64,000 bases of DNA from positions 41,020,608 to 41,084,607 of the forward strand of contig NC_064824.1 of the NCBI RefSeq assembly GCF_024166365.1. Direction: 5' to 3'. A program made the position numbers and the translations under genes. Under the pieces are notes generated by a model. It searched no databases. It had not been told where the DNA came from and worked only from the letters and a program-made list of their open reading frames with translations. The stretch comes from Elephas maximus indicus (lineage: Eukaryota; Chordata; Mammalia; Proboscidea; Elephantidae). Positions 20,601 through 32,537 of the stretch are shown in pieces (position 1 is the stretch's first letter; every line of letters begins with the position of its first letter).

Positions 20601-22718
20601 AGCCGCCTGCCCTCTCACCTCAGGCCACTCCCTCGCACCTCACAGATCCATCCTGCCCTACCTCTTGACAATGCTAATTTCCTCTTCGCAGTTTGGCTAC
20701 TAAATCTTACACTCCGCTATAAACAGGCTCCTTGCAATGCCTCTGGGTATCCATAATGCATAGCCGAAAACACTCTAAATGCCACCGCTCCTTATTCACG
20801 GATTCTTAGCCAGGAGCAAGGGAGGGAGGAAAATATCAGTGTCTTACTTTAAAGCCATTGTCTTCCACTGGTTTTCATTAAAGGGACAGGAGAATACAAT
20901 GTAACACTCCCAGGTTTTCTGGAGTTATTTTCTAGGAGGGAGGGTTTTTGCCTCACCACATTCAGGCGGCAGGGTTGGAAAGTGGTGAGGGAAAGTGACA
21001 GGGTTGTTGAAAGTCCCCAAAAGGGATCTTGTAATTTCTCAAAAAGAAATAGTTCCACAAACAGGAGACATGATTACATAGGCTTAATTAACAGTTGAAG
21101 GTATTACGGAGGGCTTATCATGGTAGGATACATGTTTCTTTCTTTAATGAGTAAATGACCCGTTCCAGTGCACAAGTGCATATCAGAAGCACATGGCAAA
21201 GAAGAAGCTCGGTGGTGGTAGATCTGATCAAAGTTTTTCAAAACTGACTCCAAGTATTTGATGAAGAAGATTAACATGGAGACAATTTACCAAACAAATA
21301 CAGCATCAAGAGCCAAGAGACATTCTAAGGGACTTCAAGGCTCCAGCTTGCCCACATAAAGAATATCATTAAACAGAAAGAAAACAAAGACCAGAATAAA
21401 CGTCTAGTGTGCTGAGTCCATAGAGGAACTTAACTGCCGATTGATGATTTTTTTGTTCTATTTTTTTTTGATATACACACCAGAAGATGTTTTCCATTTT
21501 TAAAAAGCAAACCTAGCAGTGCATCTGACCTGGGTTCTAACTGCATAACTTCTCTTAAGTGTTTTAAAAGATTTCTGGACCAGAATTGGTTAATTAGTGC
21601 TTTGTGTTGCACTGTGTTACATATGACCTAACCAGAGATAAAAAGGTTTAAAGGTCTCTTGTAACCCTGCAATGCCATTTGTAACACAAAAATAACCCCC
21701 TTTCATTACTGGCGTGCCACTGTAGCAGGCAGGTTATTTTTTCCCTTCACAGCAATAAGGGCAGCTTTCGCATCAGAAGAATTCTTGGCAAATTAATGCG
21801 CTACCTCTTGGGCTAATTAAATTAGAAAGGATCAAAAATACAGAGCGGCTTTTGTGGTGGACACAATGTCGTGCTTCATGCATCTTGCTCAGAGAGGAAT
21901 TTCTGCCATTTAGCCCCCTTTTGCCTCTAGCAGTGTTCTGGACTCTCTAACACAGTCAAGTTCCTAATTTGCCTCAATGAGAGAGAATTATTAACTGATA
22001 ATAAGAAAAGGAGCATTCACAGCTCCAGGCAGGGCTGTGTGGAAAAGGGTGCTCTCCTCAGCACCTGAAGCGCATGCAATTTTTATTAATTCCTGCCTAA
22101 AACAATGCATTCAGGAGTAAAATTGCTGTGCAGATGACAAAAACAATTATGCCTTTGATTCGTTCATTCTAAAAAATGTGAACTACTTTAGCTCAAATGT
22201 AACCAGATTAAACAACTAAAGTGGTTGGTCCCCTTTCTTTAAATCCAGTTTGGATGGCAGCAACTGTGTTTTATGTAGAGAAGTTGCCACCGCCACTTAA
22301 ACTGATTGTTCCTATTGAAATCGCTGAGTGCCCAAGTGATTTTGACAATAATTAATATTGTTCTGTCTATACTGTGGTCCTTTGTTTGGAAGACGACACT
22401 GATGATGGCGTTGCTATCTTTGTGGGCATTAATCCCAGAAAGAGAGATGTAGGCTCTTGCAATCAATCCTTTCAGAACTATTTGCTTCTGAAGACTTTCT
22501 GTGATTTGCTGCTGTTTATGGAGTCTATTGTTTGCAGGTCTGTCTCTCTGCCTCTTGGGTATCATGGTAGATTTGCTCCAAATGAGGTACCTCCATCTCT
22601 CCTTGATGCAACATCACTAATGGCCTTTTCCTTTCCACATATTGTTATTTCACAACAACCAGAGGCTCTTACAGTTGATGTTTGCAGAGTTTCTTCTGCT
22701 TTTCCTTTGGAGGTGACT
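20601..22718 (+). promoter_or_regulatory. Candidate conserved non-coding / enhancer region
   Basis: Two kilobases without any SINE, LINE or other repeat I recognise, unusual for this window. The core at 21,600-22,220 is rich in homeodomain-type words (GCTAATTAAATTAG, ATTAATGCG, TTATTAATTCC), E-box-like and SOX-like sites (AACAATGC), and has a balanced composition. No open frame resembles a protein. Conservation is inferred from texture only. No alignment was possible. Strand is arbitrary. Confidence 0.4.
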
Positions 22719-22728
22719 ATACATTAGT

Positions 22729-22932
22729 AAATGAGCCCTGGTGGTGCAATGGTTAAGAGCTCAGCTGCTAACCAAAAAGTCTGTAGTTCCAACCCATCAG
22801 CCGCCTCACAGGAGAAAAGACCTGGCGATCTGCTCCTATAAAGGTTTATAGCCCAGGAAACCCTATGGGGCAGTTTTAACCTGTTCTGTAGGGTGGCTAT
22901 GAGTCAGCATAGACTCAACAGCACACAACAAC
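22729..22932 (+). mobile_element. SINE with ACAACA tail and 10-bp target duplication
   Basis: Head AGCCCTGGTGGTGCAATGG, body GACCTGGCGATCTGCTCC, tail GGTGGCTATGAGTCAGC, ending GCACACAACAAC like the RTE itself. Exact ATACATTAGT duplications lie at 22,719-22,728 and 22,933-22,942. Confidence 0.92.
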
Positions 22933-23177
22933 ATACATTAGTGATCACCACTCATCTGTCAGTTTGTTGTATTGTGGTAGCTTGCATGTTGCTATGCCAC
23001 TGCTATTTAAAAACCAACAGGGTCACACATGGTGGACAGGTTTCAGTGGAGCTTTCTAGATTAAGACTAGAAATAAAAGTCTGGTGATCTACTTCTGAAA
23101 ATCAGCCAATGAAAACTCTAGGGATCACAGCAGAATACTGTCCAATATTCTAGAAGATGAACCCCATACATTGGAAA

Positions 23178-23322
23178 AAAACCAAACCAAACCCATTGCC
23201 ATCCAGTTGATTCCAACTCATAGTGACCCTAAGGATACAACAGAACTACCCCATAGGGTTTCCAAGGCTATAAATCTTTTTTATGGAAGCTGACTACCAT
23301 AACTTTTTTCTGCCTTTAGTTT
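23178..23322 (-). mobile_element. SINE inside the deleted RTE (first)
   Basis: CCAAACCAAACCCATTGCC tail, then GTTGATTCCAACTCATAG and CCCCATAGGGTTTCCAAGG. The head is truncated. Confidence 0.82.
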
Positions 23323-23391
23323 AGAAGGCACTCAAAATACAGTTTTCACAACAATGGACTCCAGCATAGCAATGATTTGAAAATGGCACAG

Positions 23392-23557
23392 AACTAAACC
23401 AAACCAAACCTGTTGCTATCAAATCAATTCCTTGTCAAGTCAAGAGTAGAACTGCCCCATAGGGTTTCCAAGGCTGTAATTTTTACGAAAGCAGACTGCC
23501 ACATCTTTCTCCCATGGAATGGCTAGTGTGCTTAAACAGCGGGCCACCAGGGCTCTT
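23392..23557 (-). mobile_element. SINE inside the deleted RTE (second, long variant)
   Basis: AACCAAACCAAACCTGTTGC tail, the GAAAGCAGACTGCCACATC block, and GCCACCAGGGCTC head. TGGCACAG flanks it at 23,384-23,391 and 23,558-23,565, an 8-bp target duplication in RTE sequence. Confidence 0.88.
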
Positions 23558-23655
23558 TGGCACAGGAATCCCAAACCCCAGGCAATGTTAATTCTGTTGT
23601 ACATGGGGTCACTGTGAGTTGGAGCCGACTCGTTGGTAACTAACGACAACAACAA

Positions 23656-26600
23656 CATTCGTGAACTCTACTGTCTTCCGGGTTCTATATGTCCATAGTG
23701 GTTAGAGCCTGGACTAACGCACATATAAAGCAATGTTAAACTGAACACATTTCTTTGTACATGAATGGTGAATTTCAGTGTGTTGTAAAAAAAAATTCTG
23801 AAAAAAATGTTGCCGGTTGTGCCATGACCATGCTTATTCTTATCATTGGCTTGGTTGTAATTTTTGTTGGTAAAAATTTTCCCAAAAACGTCTTGTTATG
23901 CTTTTTTTTTTTTATGTGTTTTTAATCATTTTTGAAGCTCCTTCCAAAGTAATAGACATTAGTAATTGCTTTTGGATATAATTTCTGCTAGGATCTTTGA
24001 CTTTTTATGAGATTTTCATGGTAAACATAAATGCGTGGCCTTGATCTGCTTCAAGACTTCCACAGTCAAGTACTGTCTTTATATTCTGATCAAATCCGTT
24101 TTTTTGTCTGTGTAAGCTGGAGTAGTTTCCAATTCACTGGTGAAAATTTAAAGGCCGTTGATGATATAAGTAATGTGTCAAGCCAATGGCTTCTCTGAGA
24201 TCCAAAGCATATTCCAATATCCTTTTCAATATTACCTGTTTGAATCTCATATATAGTGGACAATCAATTTATTCTCTATGAACTTGTCACCCTGCTTCTT
24301 TGCAGGGTGGTAGGAAATTGTCCTTACCTAGTTTGGTCTTATTAGTCATTTAATCATGTAGCAGTAGCCTTAGAACTTTGAACTTTATTCACTCTCTCTG
24401 AGCCACGCTTACTCTTTCGATACTCATCTTAAGGACCACTACATAAAGTCTTCTCAGATTTTACCATCTCGCACTCATAACATCACCCCCTCCCATCCCT
24501 CTAGTATTTAATTCATGGAATACAAAGTTTGGTGATTGTTATGTACTAAAAAGCCTTGGTCTGGCCATTGCAACTTTATTCATGTGTGATCTTTTAATTA
24601 CTTGAGGATTGATATCATGTAGTATATTTTCTTTTACTGCTCATAGCATCTATCTACTACTTTAGATACTAGTTAAATTGTTTTTGCTATGTCAATTGGT
24701 TTATTTAGGGGGAACCAGGGAAAAATTCTATTGACAGTGTTAAACATTTTTGTAAAATGAAAGCCTAAGATGCTTATGGGACTTTGACCTTATGTAGCTG
24801 AGATTAGTTATAAAGTCAGAGTATAAGAAAAAAATTGTATTAGACAAAATTACCTTAAGAACCCTTTCTTAGGAAGCTGCCACATTGGAGATCAATGGAT
24901 TCTATTTTCTTAATAAGTCCAAAACAGCAAGGTTTAAGAATTTCAACCCAAGGATCAAAGTAGTTGTCTTGCATTTAGTGTCTATGTTGTAGAAAAGAGT
25001 GGTTCTCTCTAAACAGTGGAGTCACCCTCAGTGCTGAAAGCTGTTTAATATATGAGAGACACTCAAGAACTGGGACCAGCTGAAGGAAGACAGGTTTCAT
25101 AGCTCTTATTTCATGCGCATTCTGTGGAAATAGCTGGCAGAAATGCGTCACTACATAAATAGATCTTTTCCCATTTATTTATTTATCTTTTGGGCCAAGT
25201 AGGTATAGTTGTGATCACAGAACATAAATGTACGTCATGATGTGGTTCCATCGTGCAATTTCTCTCTTGTTTCTCTCTGTGCTGCATTGTGACAAGGATG
25301 TGTTCAGTGCATGGACTCAGCCTGTAAATGCAAACTTGGGTCCTTTTTTTTTTTTTTTAACATGGCATCTTCTTTGCACTCTTTTATCTTCATTACTGCT
25401 ACTTCCACGTGCGGTCAAGCTACATTTTGAAACACAGTCCTTCATATGGAAAGTATTTCACTCCTTTAATTTTGTGCCTGGTGGTACATTTAGTGATCGT
25501 ACACTTTTTCTGCCTATGGGGTTTACTGGGAAGCTGCTGTACCATTGACTTTGAGTGCTGCCACCAGGCAGGAGCCTTTATGCCTATTTAAAACTGAAGA
25601 AACAGGCATGTGCTGCAAATTACTATTTTCACAAAGTATTGTATGGGGTGTCTGAATTTTTGGCAGGAAAAATAGAGATTTTGAAAATTTTCATTTGTTA
25701 CACATATGCACCAATAGACCCCAGTGGGGACTCAGGGGTGTAACTGGTGGTACTTCATATGTACCACTAAATATTTAGGGTAAGCTTGTGGGAGGGGGCA
25801 AGAAAAAGAAAAGAAAAAAAAAAATCTATATTACCTACCAAAAATTCAGACACACTCAGTGATTCAGCATGCTTCCATTAATGCGAACACATGGTATCAA
25901 TGAAAAACTCAAAGCAGAAAAATAGCTGGGTCATCAAAGGGTTAAATCCCGATCTTGTCAAGGAAAGTGCAGATTAAGAAGATGGTCACATACCAGATCA
26001 GAAAACAAAAACCAAAAAAAAACAATGATGAGGTTTCAAGTTGTCTTCAAGGAATCTTGTAGAATTTCCTAACTATTCTACAAAATTAACAAACAACAAT
26101 AACAACAACAAAAACCAGGTTTGTGTTAAACTTCTATGAATTTCCCAGCTTTGCTGTTCCTAACTCTCACAAGAAAACTGGCTGCCTCAAAGTTTGGGAA
26201 ACCTAGGATGGGAGAAGTCTCACACTTTGTAGGAGGTCCTCTATCTTCAGAAAATAGACTTCCAGGTGTTGGATTTGTAGGGTTTATGGCAGCTGTTACC
26301 TTGAAAATTGTCTGTAATATTTTAGGGTTGGTTAAAACATAAGATAACGTGGAGCATTAATAAATAGATATTCTCAGGTCAAACTAGTGAATTCTTTCTT
26401 TGATGAAGGGGATTTTTCAAAATCATAACATAGTTTAAAATGGTTGAGATTTATTTAAATCCTCTCATCTTCCCACAGTGATTGCATGTGAAACACATGC
26501 TTCTATACAATACACTTTTAACAATGGCGTGCATGTTCTTCCAAAAACTTCAACATTTAACTGTGGGAAAGAGGCCACTTCTTTTCTAAACGACAGCTGC

Positions 26601-27598
26601 CACACCCTAAAGTAGTTCTATTATCTATTCTTGATCTTCACTGCTTTTAAGCCTTTGGTTTCTCTACGTACATGCTGGACTCAGAGAAACAGAATATGTC
26701 TGAATACTTTCCTTCTCATATTTGAGAGTGCTGCGCTTGAAAATATCATCTGCATGTGTTTTATTTTTATTTCAACCATACGCGCTTTTATAAGTATTTG
26801 AAAAAAGAAAATATTTTAAAGATTTGAAATAGAAAGAAGGGAAGATATATGAGTTACAGCAGCCCCAGGGTAAGAGTATCTCATACGCTAATGATTCATC
26901 TGGAGTTTATGTGTCTATTTATGCTGTCATTTATTTGGGGGAGGGGTGGCTAGAGAAAGAAAGCAGTGTATTGCCTATTACCTAAATACCAGAGGTTTCT
27001 GAAAGAAAAAGGGGGAGAAAAAAAAGACACCCTGAACATTATCCGTATTTAATTAGGAGCAATCATTATATAATTATTCACATTAATTCAGTTTCTTACA
27101 ACAGTCTTACACTTATTGGCACTTCCTCTTTTTCCCCTCTTTGTTCTAAAAGAAGGGAGCAGTGTTCTCTATTATTTAAGAGGGAAAAATAAAAAAGGTT
27201 TATTTTCCGATGAAACTTGTACAAAAACATCCACATTTGATGTGACTCATAGGGTCGGTCATAGGGTGTGTTATTGTTACACACGATCTTGATCTTTCTA
27301 TAATTATTCGACACTCAGATAAGTAACAGCGTCTTTAAAGAAGCCAGAAAACTTGAACGTATGTCTTTCTCATAAATGCAAGATTCCAATCATCAGAGCC
27401 CAGTTTTTCACTTGGAGGGAATGAACGCAGCATGTAAAGAGAGCTGTATGTGAGGATATAAAACCACAATTGCATGGGAACATTATTAGTGAGGTAGCAT
27501 AAATGCACCCCCCTCCCTTTTGCCTTTGATCCCATCCCTCTCTACTTTGCTCTTGCTTTAACTTCTCCCATGATTTCCTCACCACTAGACCCTCCGGG
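23656..27598. other. Unique intergenic DNA
   Basis: Nearly 4 kb with no SINE. 24,280-24,480 is weakly L2-like. 25,801-25,825 and 26,090-26,120 are A-rich. None of the frames (for example 25,228-25,548, 26,136-26,342) shows a domain, signal peptide or splice context that I trust. Some of this may be conserved regulatory DNA. Confidence 0.45.
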
Positions 27599-27765
27599 GA
27601 AACCCTGGTGGCGTAGTGGTTGAGTGCTACTGCTGCCAAATAGAACATTGGCAGTTCAAATCCACGAGGCGCTCCTTGGAAGCTCTGTGGGGTAGTTCTA
27701 CTCTGTCCTATAGGGTAGCTATAAGTCAGAACTGACATGAGGGCAATGAGTTTGGGTTTTATTTG
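27599..27765 (+). mobile_element. tRNA-derived SINE (AfroSINE type)
   Basis: AACCCTGGTGGCGTAGTGG, CAGTTCAAATCCACGAGG, CTCTGTCCTATAGGG, and a GGGTTTTATTT end. It is moderately diverged. Confidence 0.92.
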
Positions 27766-29420
27766 GGACCCTTCCGTCAGTGCAGAGGACATTGTCTTAA
27801 AAACAAAACAAAAAAATTAAAAAAAAAAAAAAACCCTCCATTTTGCTTTTCCATTAACCTTTCATTCTATTCCTTGAGTTCAAAACTTACTGAAAAGGTA
27901 AACTGTGTCATAAATAAGTGAAGGCTGGTATGAAAGGATGAAGTATAATTAAGTCAGTATATCAGTGAGACAGTTCTACCCAGAATAAGAATTCACACAG
28001 CTTACCCAGAAAGTTAGCTTTCTAAGAGATGTTTTAGGAAATAAACAGTTGTCCTCCTTTCTGTATGTCTTAATAGAGTCCGGAAAATGATTCTGCTAGT
28101 GAACACACAGATTCACTTTGGCTATCGTTATAAACAAAGAAGAGAGGGTGATGAGTCTGTACAATTTCTTGGCGGTCACCTTTTTTCATGAATGTGGGAT
28201 ACCTGAAGAAGCAAAAGCTGGGGAAACGAATTGAAAAATTATTCGTTTTTACAATGCAGAGGCAAGAATAAATTAAAGCAGATGCACAATGAAAAGTTTC
28301 TTTTCGACTTTACCCACACGTCCATTTCTCTGCCTCTTGCAATTAAATAGAAAAGGAGGAGAAAACTATTTCCAGGTGTCTTCACTCAGTTTCTGCGTTT
28401 GCAAAAATATCGATATATGACTTTCCTACTGACAGGGGACAAAGAAAGAGAATCTCGTCTCTTGTGACCCTCTGTTACAAATATAGTTACACAATGGCGT
28501 AAAATAGTTCTTTTGAGTCCCAGATTTGTGACTACAAAAAAAATGGGCATTCCTTTCTTTTTCTCTCTGCCTGAAAATCAAGTCCACCCTGTCTCGGCCA
28601 CATAAATAGAACAATTTTCCTCTGTGAACTGCTTGATGAGGCTGTGGCCAGATTCATATAAATGTCATAAAAACAGAGGACAGAATGGATTATTTTATGA
28701 TTAAGATCTGTATGGATCTTTGTATGAATGCAACGTGCTTTGGCAGGGATCCGCTGCACGCACACTAGCTTTAGTGTGTGTGGTGGAAAAAAAATGGCCT
28801 GCCACACTGTCACTTTAATGTCTTTTCGGAAAAGGAACAAAAATCACTGGGCTCCACCAAAAGTTACAGCGATCATACCAAGGTAGAGTTTGCTAACCAG
28901 TACGGTGTGTGTTCTATTTCTCCTTGTAATAATAACCAGCGTAAGATTCAATAAAATGCCACAATATTTCCCAGTGCTCTGTCACAAAATGACACTTTGA
29001 CATCTAATTGTAACCCCAAGGTGAAACTTTCCTCTTCTCTAATTTATGTAATAATATTCCATTTTCTTTTCATATCTTTGATGGTGTCAATGAGCTGAAA
29101 TCTTTCTCTCCCTGTAGTTTTTTTTTTTTTTTTGGTGGCGGGGAGAGGGAAGCTTCATTCAGGTTTATTTTTTGAAACATCAGACAAGCTGCTATCAGCA
29201 CGTCGATGCCAAGATGGTCCTTTAATAAAGGACTGTGGTTTAAGAATTTCAACCCAAGGATTAATGTATTAAAGTGAATAATAGCATCTAGGCAGTAGCA
29301 AAGATGATGATCAGAGTTGGTGAAAGAGAGAATATTGATCATCTGGCTGTATCAGGCACAAACAGGGAGAAGGAAAACAAAAGGGAGGAAAAGGAGATTA
29401 AAGAAATGAAATATAGTTTA
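27766..29420. promoter_or_regulatory. Candidate conserved non-coding stretch
   Basis: Repeat-free apart from A- and T-runs (27,818-27,832; 29,118-29,133). The part at 28,040-28,980 has homeobox-like AT cores, palindromic bits (CACACTAGCTTTAGTGTGTG at about 28,760) and no coding texture. This is inference from the absence of mobile elements only. Confidence 0.3.
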
Positions 29421-30129
29421 GTAGTGCCAGCTGATTCTGTTGCTAATTATAAATCTTTGGCAAGAAGCCTTTGGTTATACAGTAACACTCCACTTATCTG
29501 GCGGTCAGATTTCCAGCAATCTTTGCCACACAGAATACAGCTGAGATCCTGGAACTGTACCTCTCAAAACCTTGGCCATGCAGGAACAACTTTCTTTGTT
29601 GGAGGTGTTTGAATATCCCATGGAAGGATTATTGAATTAATTTTGCACAGACATTTAAGATTGCTTATTTCATATATCTTGGTGTCTGGGTTCTTTAAGA
29701 CACTTGAAATTCTTTCCTAGGTTATAGTGGGAGGTGAGGATAGGGAGAGGGTGAAAATGCTTTGGGAAGGGAGAAGGAAAGGAAATTTAGCAGGCTTAAA
29801 ATAAATATACATAGATAGCAATACTATTTGAAAGACAATAGTAAATATTCTAAAAGAAAAATAGCTAAATTGTCTCAACTATTTACAAGAGGGAAAGATA
29901 GTTCTGAGCTCCGGAACCCAAGGAAATCTTTATGGAGAGGGGACACTATTGTTGAGCCTAAAGGGATAAGTAAGGTTTGGAAGTATAGGAAATGGGGGAT
30001 AAACATTCAGGAAGGCATGGAGAAATGAGAGGGAGGCAGGAATATTTCGCGTCATTAACAAAATGCTGAGACTAGTTCAATTTAGTTGAAGCATAGATGA
30101 ACCCATGAGAGTTTAGAAAAGGTGGTTAA

Positions 30130-30480
30130 AATGGCAAATAAGAACTAGGCTACAGAGTCTTAAATGCCAAGCTAAGGAGTGTAGGCTACGTGGAACTACT
30201 GAAAGTCATTGATCAGGGGAGCTTACAATGTCAGAGTTGTGTTTTAGGAGGTGAGGGAGTCAGAGAAGGTTCCCAGATTCCTGGGTTCTTTGACTGCATA
30301 AGTGGCAGTATCATAAACAAAATGGGAAACACAAGAGGACGAGCAGGCTTGGAGAATGGAAATTGGAAAATTTAGTGTGGAAAACACAACGCTTGAATTT
30401 ATGGACATCCTTCAGATGACTAGTTTCTTAGAAGGGGATCATGAGACAGGGAAGGCTGGATAGGGATTTGAAGTCAACCA
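30130..30480 (+). mobile_element. Ancient LINE-like repeat, family uncertain
   Basis: Words such as GCTTACAATGTCAGAGTTGTG, GATTCCTGGGTTCTTTGAC and AGGAC-GAGCAGGCTTGG occur in an order I know from an old mammal-wide repeat that runs upstream of MIR/L2-like sequence. I cannot name the family safely. Confidence 0.35.
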
Positions 30481-30689
30481 AACAAGGGTAAAGGCAATGG
30501 TTAAATCCAAAGGACTGGATAGAATGCAGAGGATGAAAGAATGAGGAGCAAGAACAGATAGTTGGAGTCCATATTAGTGGGTGAAAGGAAGAGCTTGAGA
30601 AGCTACAAAAAGTATAACGTAAGGAAGGAGGAGTACCATTCCTTGCAGCATTGTAGAAAACAGAGTAGAAGAGGAAGGGAGAAAGGAAC

Positions 30690-30895
30690 TGGCATACACA
30701 GGGCATCAACTACATGTCAGACCTGGATGTACACAATTTCATCTAGTCTTTCCAGACATTCTATTAGATATGTATTCTTACCCTAATTTTACAAAGACAG
30801 AAATTGATTTTCAGAGACGCTAGGTCATGCGCCCAAGGTTACACAACCAGCAAATAGCTGAGCTGCAATTTGTAGTCAGGTCTGTTCTACTCCAA
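30690..30895 (+). mobile_element. MIR SINE
   Basis: ATTTTACAAAGACAGAAATTG, then GCCCAAGGTTACACAACC and AGCAAATAGCTGAGC are the MIR core and 3' region in order. It is highly diverged, as expected for this pre-eutherian family. Confidence 0.75.
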
Positions 30896-31015
30896 AGTTG
30901 ATGCTTTTGGTTGAATCATGTAAGAGTAGGGAAAAGAGCTGTTTGGTTTGTTGACCTCCAGTAGAGTTGTGTGAGCAGAGCCATAGTTTATGAAAATAAA
31001 ACACAATATGTGAGT

Positions 31016-31222
31016 TAAGGAGCCCTGGGGGTGCAACAATTAAGCACTGGACTGCTAACTGCAAGGTTAGCGGTTCAAACCCACCTAGCGGCTCCTTGGG
31101 AGAAAGACCTGGGAATAAGCTGCAGTTAAGATTACAGCCTAGAAAACCCTATGGGGCGGTTCTACTATGTCACATGGGGTCATTATGAATCAAAAATTGC
31201 CTTGAAGGCACACAACAACAAG
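31016..31222 (+). mobile_element. SINE with ACAACA tail and target duplication
   Basis: GGAGCCCTGGGGGTGCAAC, CGGTTCAAACCCACC, GAAAGACCTGGG, TATGGGGCGGTTC, ending GGCACACAACAACA. Exact TATGTGAGT copies flank it at 31,007-31,015 and 31,223-31,231. Confidence 0.92.
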
Positions 31223-31239
31223 TATGTGAGTGACGTATT

Positions 31240-31400
31240 CAGTGCAGTTCATGTATTAGTTATTGGACACCTACTGTATAATGAGAAACTGTTTTAGCTG
31301 CTGGAGTTACAAAGATCAACAGGACATAGGCCTTGCTTTCGGAGAGTTTGCTATCTGGAAGGCACAAGACACACATCTAGATTATTTCAGTGTAACCTGG
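31240..31400 (+). mobile_element. L2-related repeat
   Basis: TTGGACACCTACTGTATAATG then AGCTGCTGGAGTTACAAAG resembles the common cacctactatgtgcc / gctggggatacaaag motif of old mammalian LINE2-type sequence. Confidence 0.45.
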
Positions 31401-32334
31401 TATCTGCTTTGAGGAGGCAGTTTACTCTTTCAAGAAATTTGGGGGCTCAAGGGAAAGAATATAATGAAAGTTTAACAGAAAAGCAAAGTTGAGTCCTTTT
31501 TTTTTTTCTTTTTAAGATAAGGTACATTAGATGAACTGGTGAGTCCAGTGATGAGGAGGTCATTGAAGAAATTAAAGCAAGAGCAGATGAGAGAGGGATG
31601 GGAGCAATGCTTATTAGTGTCTTATTCTTACTCTTTGGAAAAGAGATAGGCCTGAGAGCATTAACTTAATATTTTGTGTGGGGTTAATATTGCTTATTAG
31701 GCAGGCCACCATGCCACCCTTGGCTATCCTTAGCTGTCCATTTGTAGAGAACAGAAACCCTCACGGTCAGGGTAGAGAAAGCCTTTTTCATCTATTTGTA
31801 CCCAAAAAAGGGACATTGAAAACAACATCCTGGGTTAAAAAAAAAAAGATAGAAGAGCCGGCAAATTAAATGAATTTCAAATTCTGGCTTATTTTCAAAC
31901 AAAACTCAAGAAAAAATGATACGTAAATAAATTGTATGGAAAAATTAATTTTGCTTTGTTGTTACTGTTCTAATTTTAGGGGTAAATAATTTCAGTAAGT
32001 CTCAATACTGTGGTTAGAGGCTACAAAAAGCTGTGTCCAAAACAAGCACTCGTCTTCTTCATCAGAGGGTTCTATGAGGAAAAATAAATCTTGTGCTCTT
32101 GTACTAGAACAGCTTTGGTAGAAAGATATGGTTGCGATCTCATTGTTTAAGGACTATGGAAAATACTAAAAAAACTTACGTTCATAGTGCTCCCTATGAG
32201 TTGTTCTCCTTTCTAAGTTATGGTGTGCTTTCCCCATTCTATATATTACAGCTTTTTTTCTAGGATGCAGACTATGGTCTCTTATGTTGCTTCTCTCTCT
32301 CTCCTTTCTCTTTTTCATACCTTACAATTTCTTA
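31401..32334. other. Intergenic DNA without recognised feature
   Basis: Only T- and A-runs (about 31,499 and 31,838) stand out. Confidence 0.5.
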
Positions 32335-32537
32335 CGGAGTTCCTGGGTGGCGCAAATGGTTAATACCCTTGGCTGCTAACCACAAGACTGGAGGTTCTGG
32401 TCCAGCCAGAGGAGATTTAGAAGAAAGGTCTAGTGATTTACTTCTGAAAAATCAACCACTGAAAACCCTATGGAGCACAGTTCTACTCTAACACACGTGA
32501 GGTTGCCATGAATCAGAATCAACTCCACAGCAACCAT
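32335..32537 (+). mobile_element. SINE, RTE-body subtype
   Basis: GAGTTCCTGGGTGGCGC head; AGAAAGGTCTAGTGATTTAC then TTCTGAAAAATCAACCACTG body, which matches the RTE 5' region at 9960-10,000; GGTTGCCATGAATCAGAATC tail. The flanks share ATTTCTTA. It is the best example of the tripartite structure. Confidence 0.9.

Larger units (their letters stand above)
22943..23655 (+). mobile_element. Internally deleted RTE derivative (5' end joined to 3' end)
   Basis: 22,950-23,176 matches the RTE 5' region at 9815-10,060 (CTGTCAGTTTGTTGTA, GGGTCAC-CATGG-GGACAG, CTACTTCTGAAAA). After a SINE, 23,323-23,340 still matches the RTE 5' region (GAAGGCACTCAAAA). The sequence then jumps to RTE 3' words (ATGGACTCCAGCATAGCAA, then after a second SINE GGGGTCACTGTGAGTTGG and a CAACAACAA tail). 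The endonuclease and RT coding parts are absent. This is a non-autonomous element, or a deletion after insertion. Confidence 0.8.
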
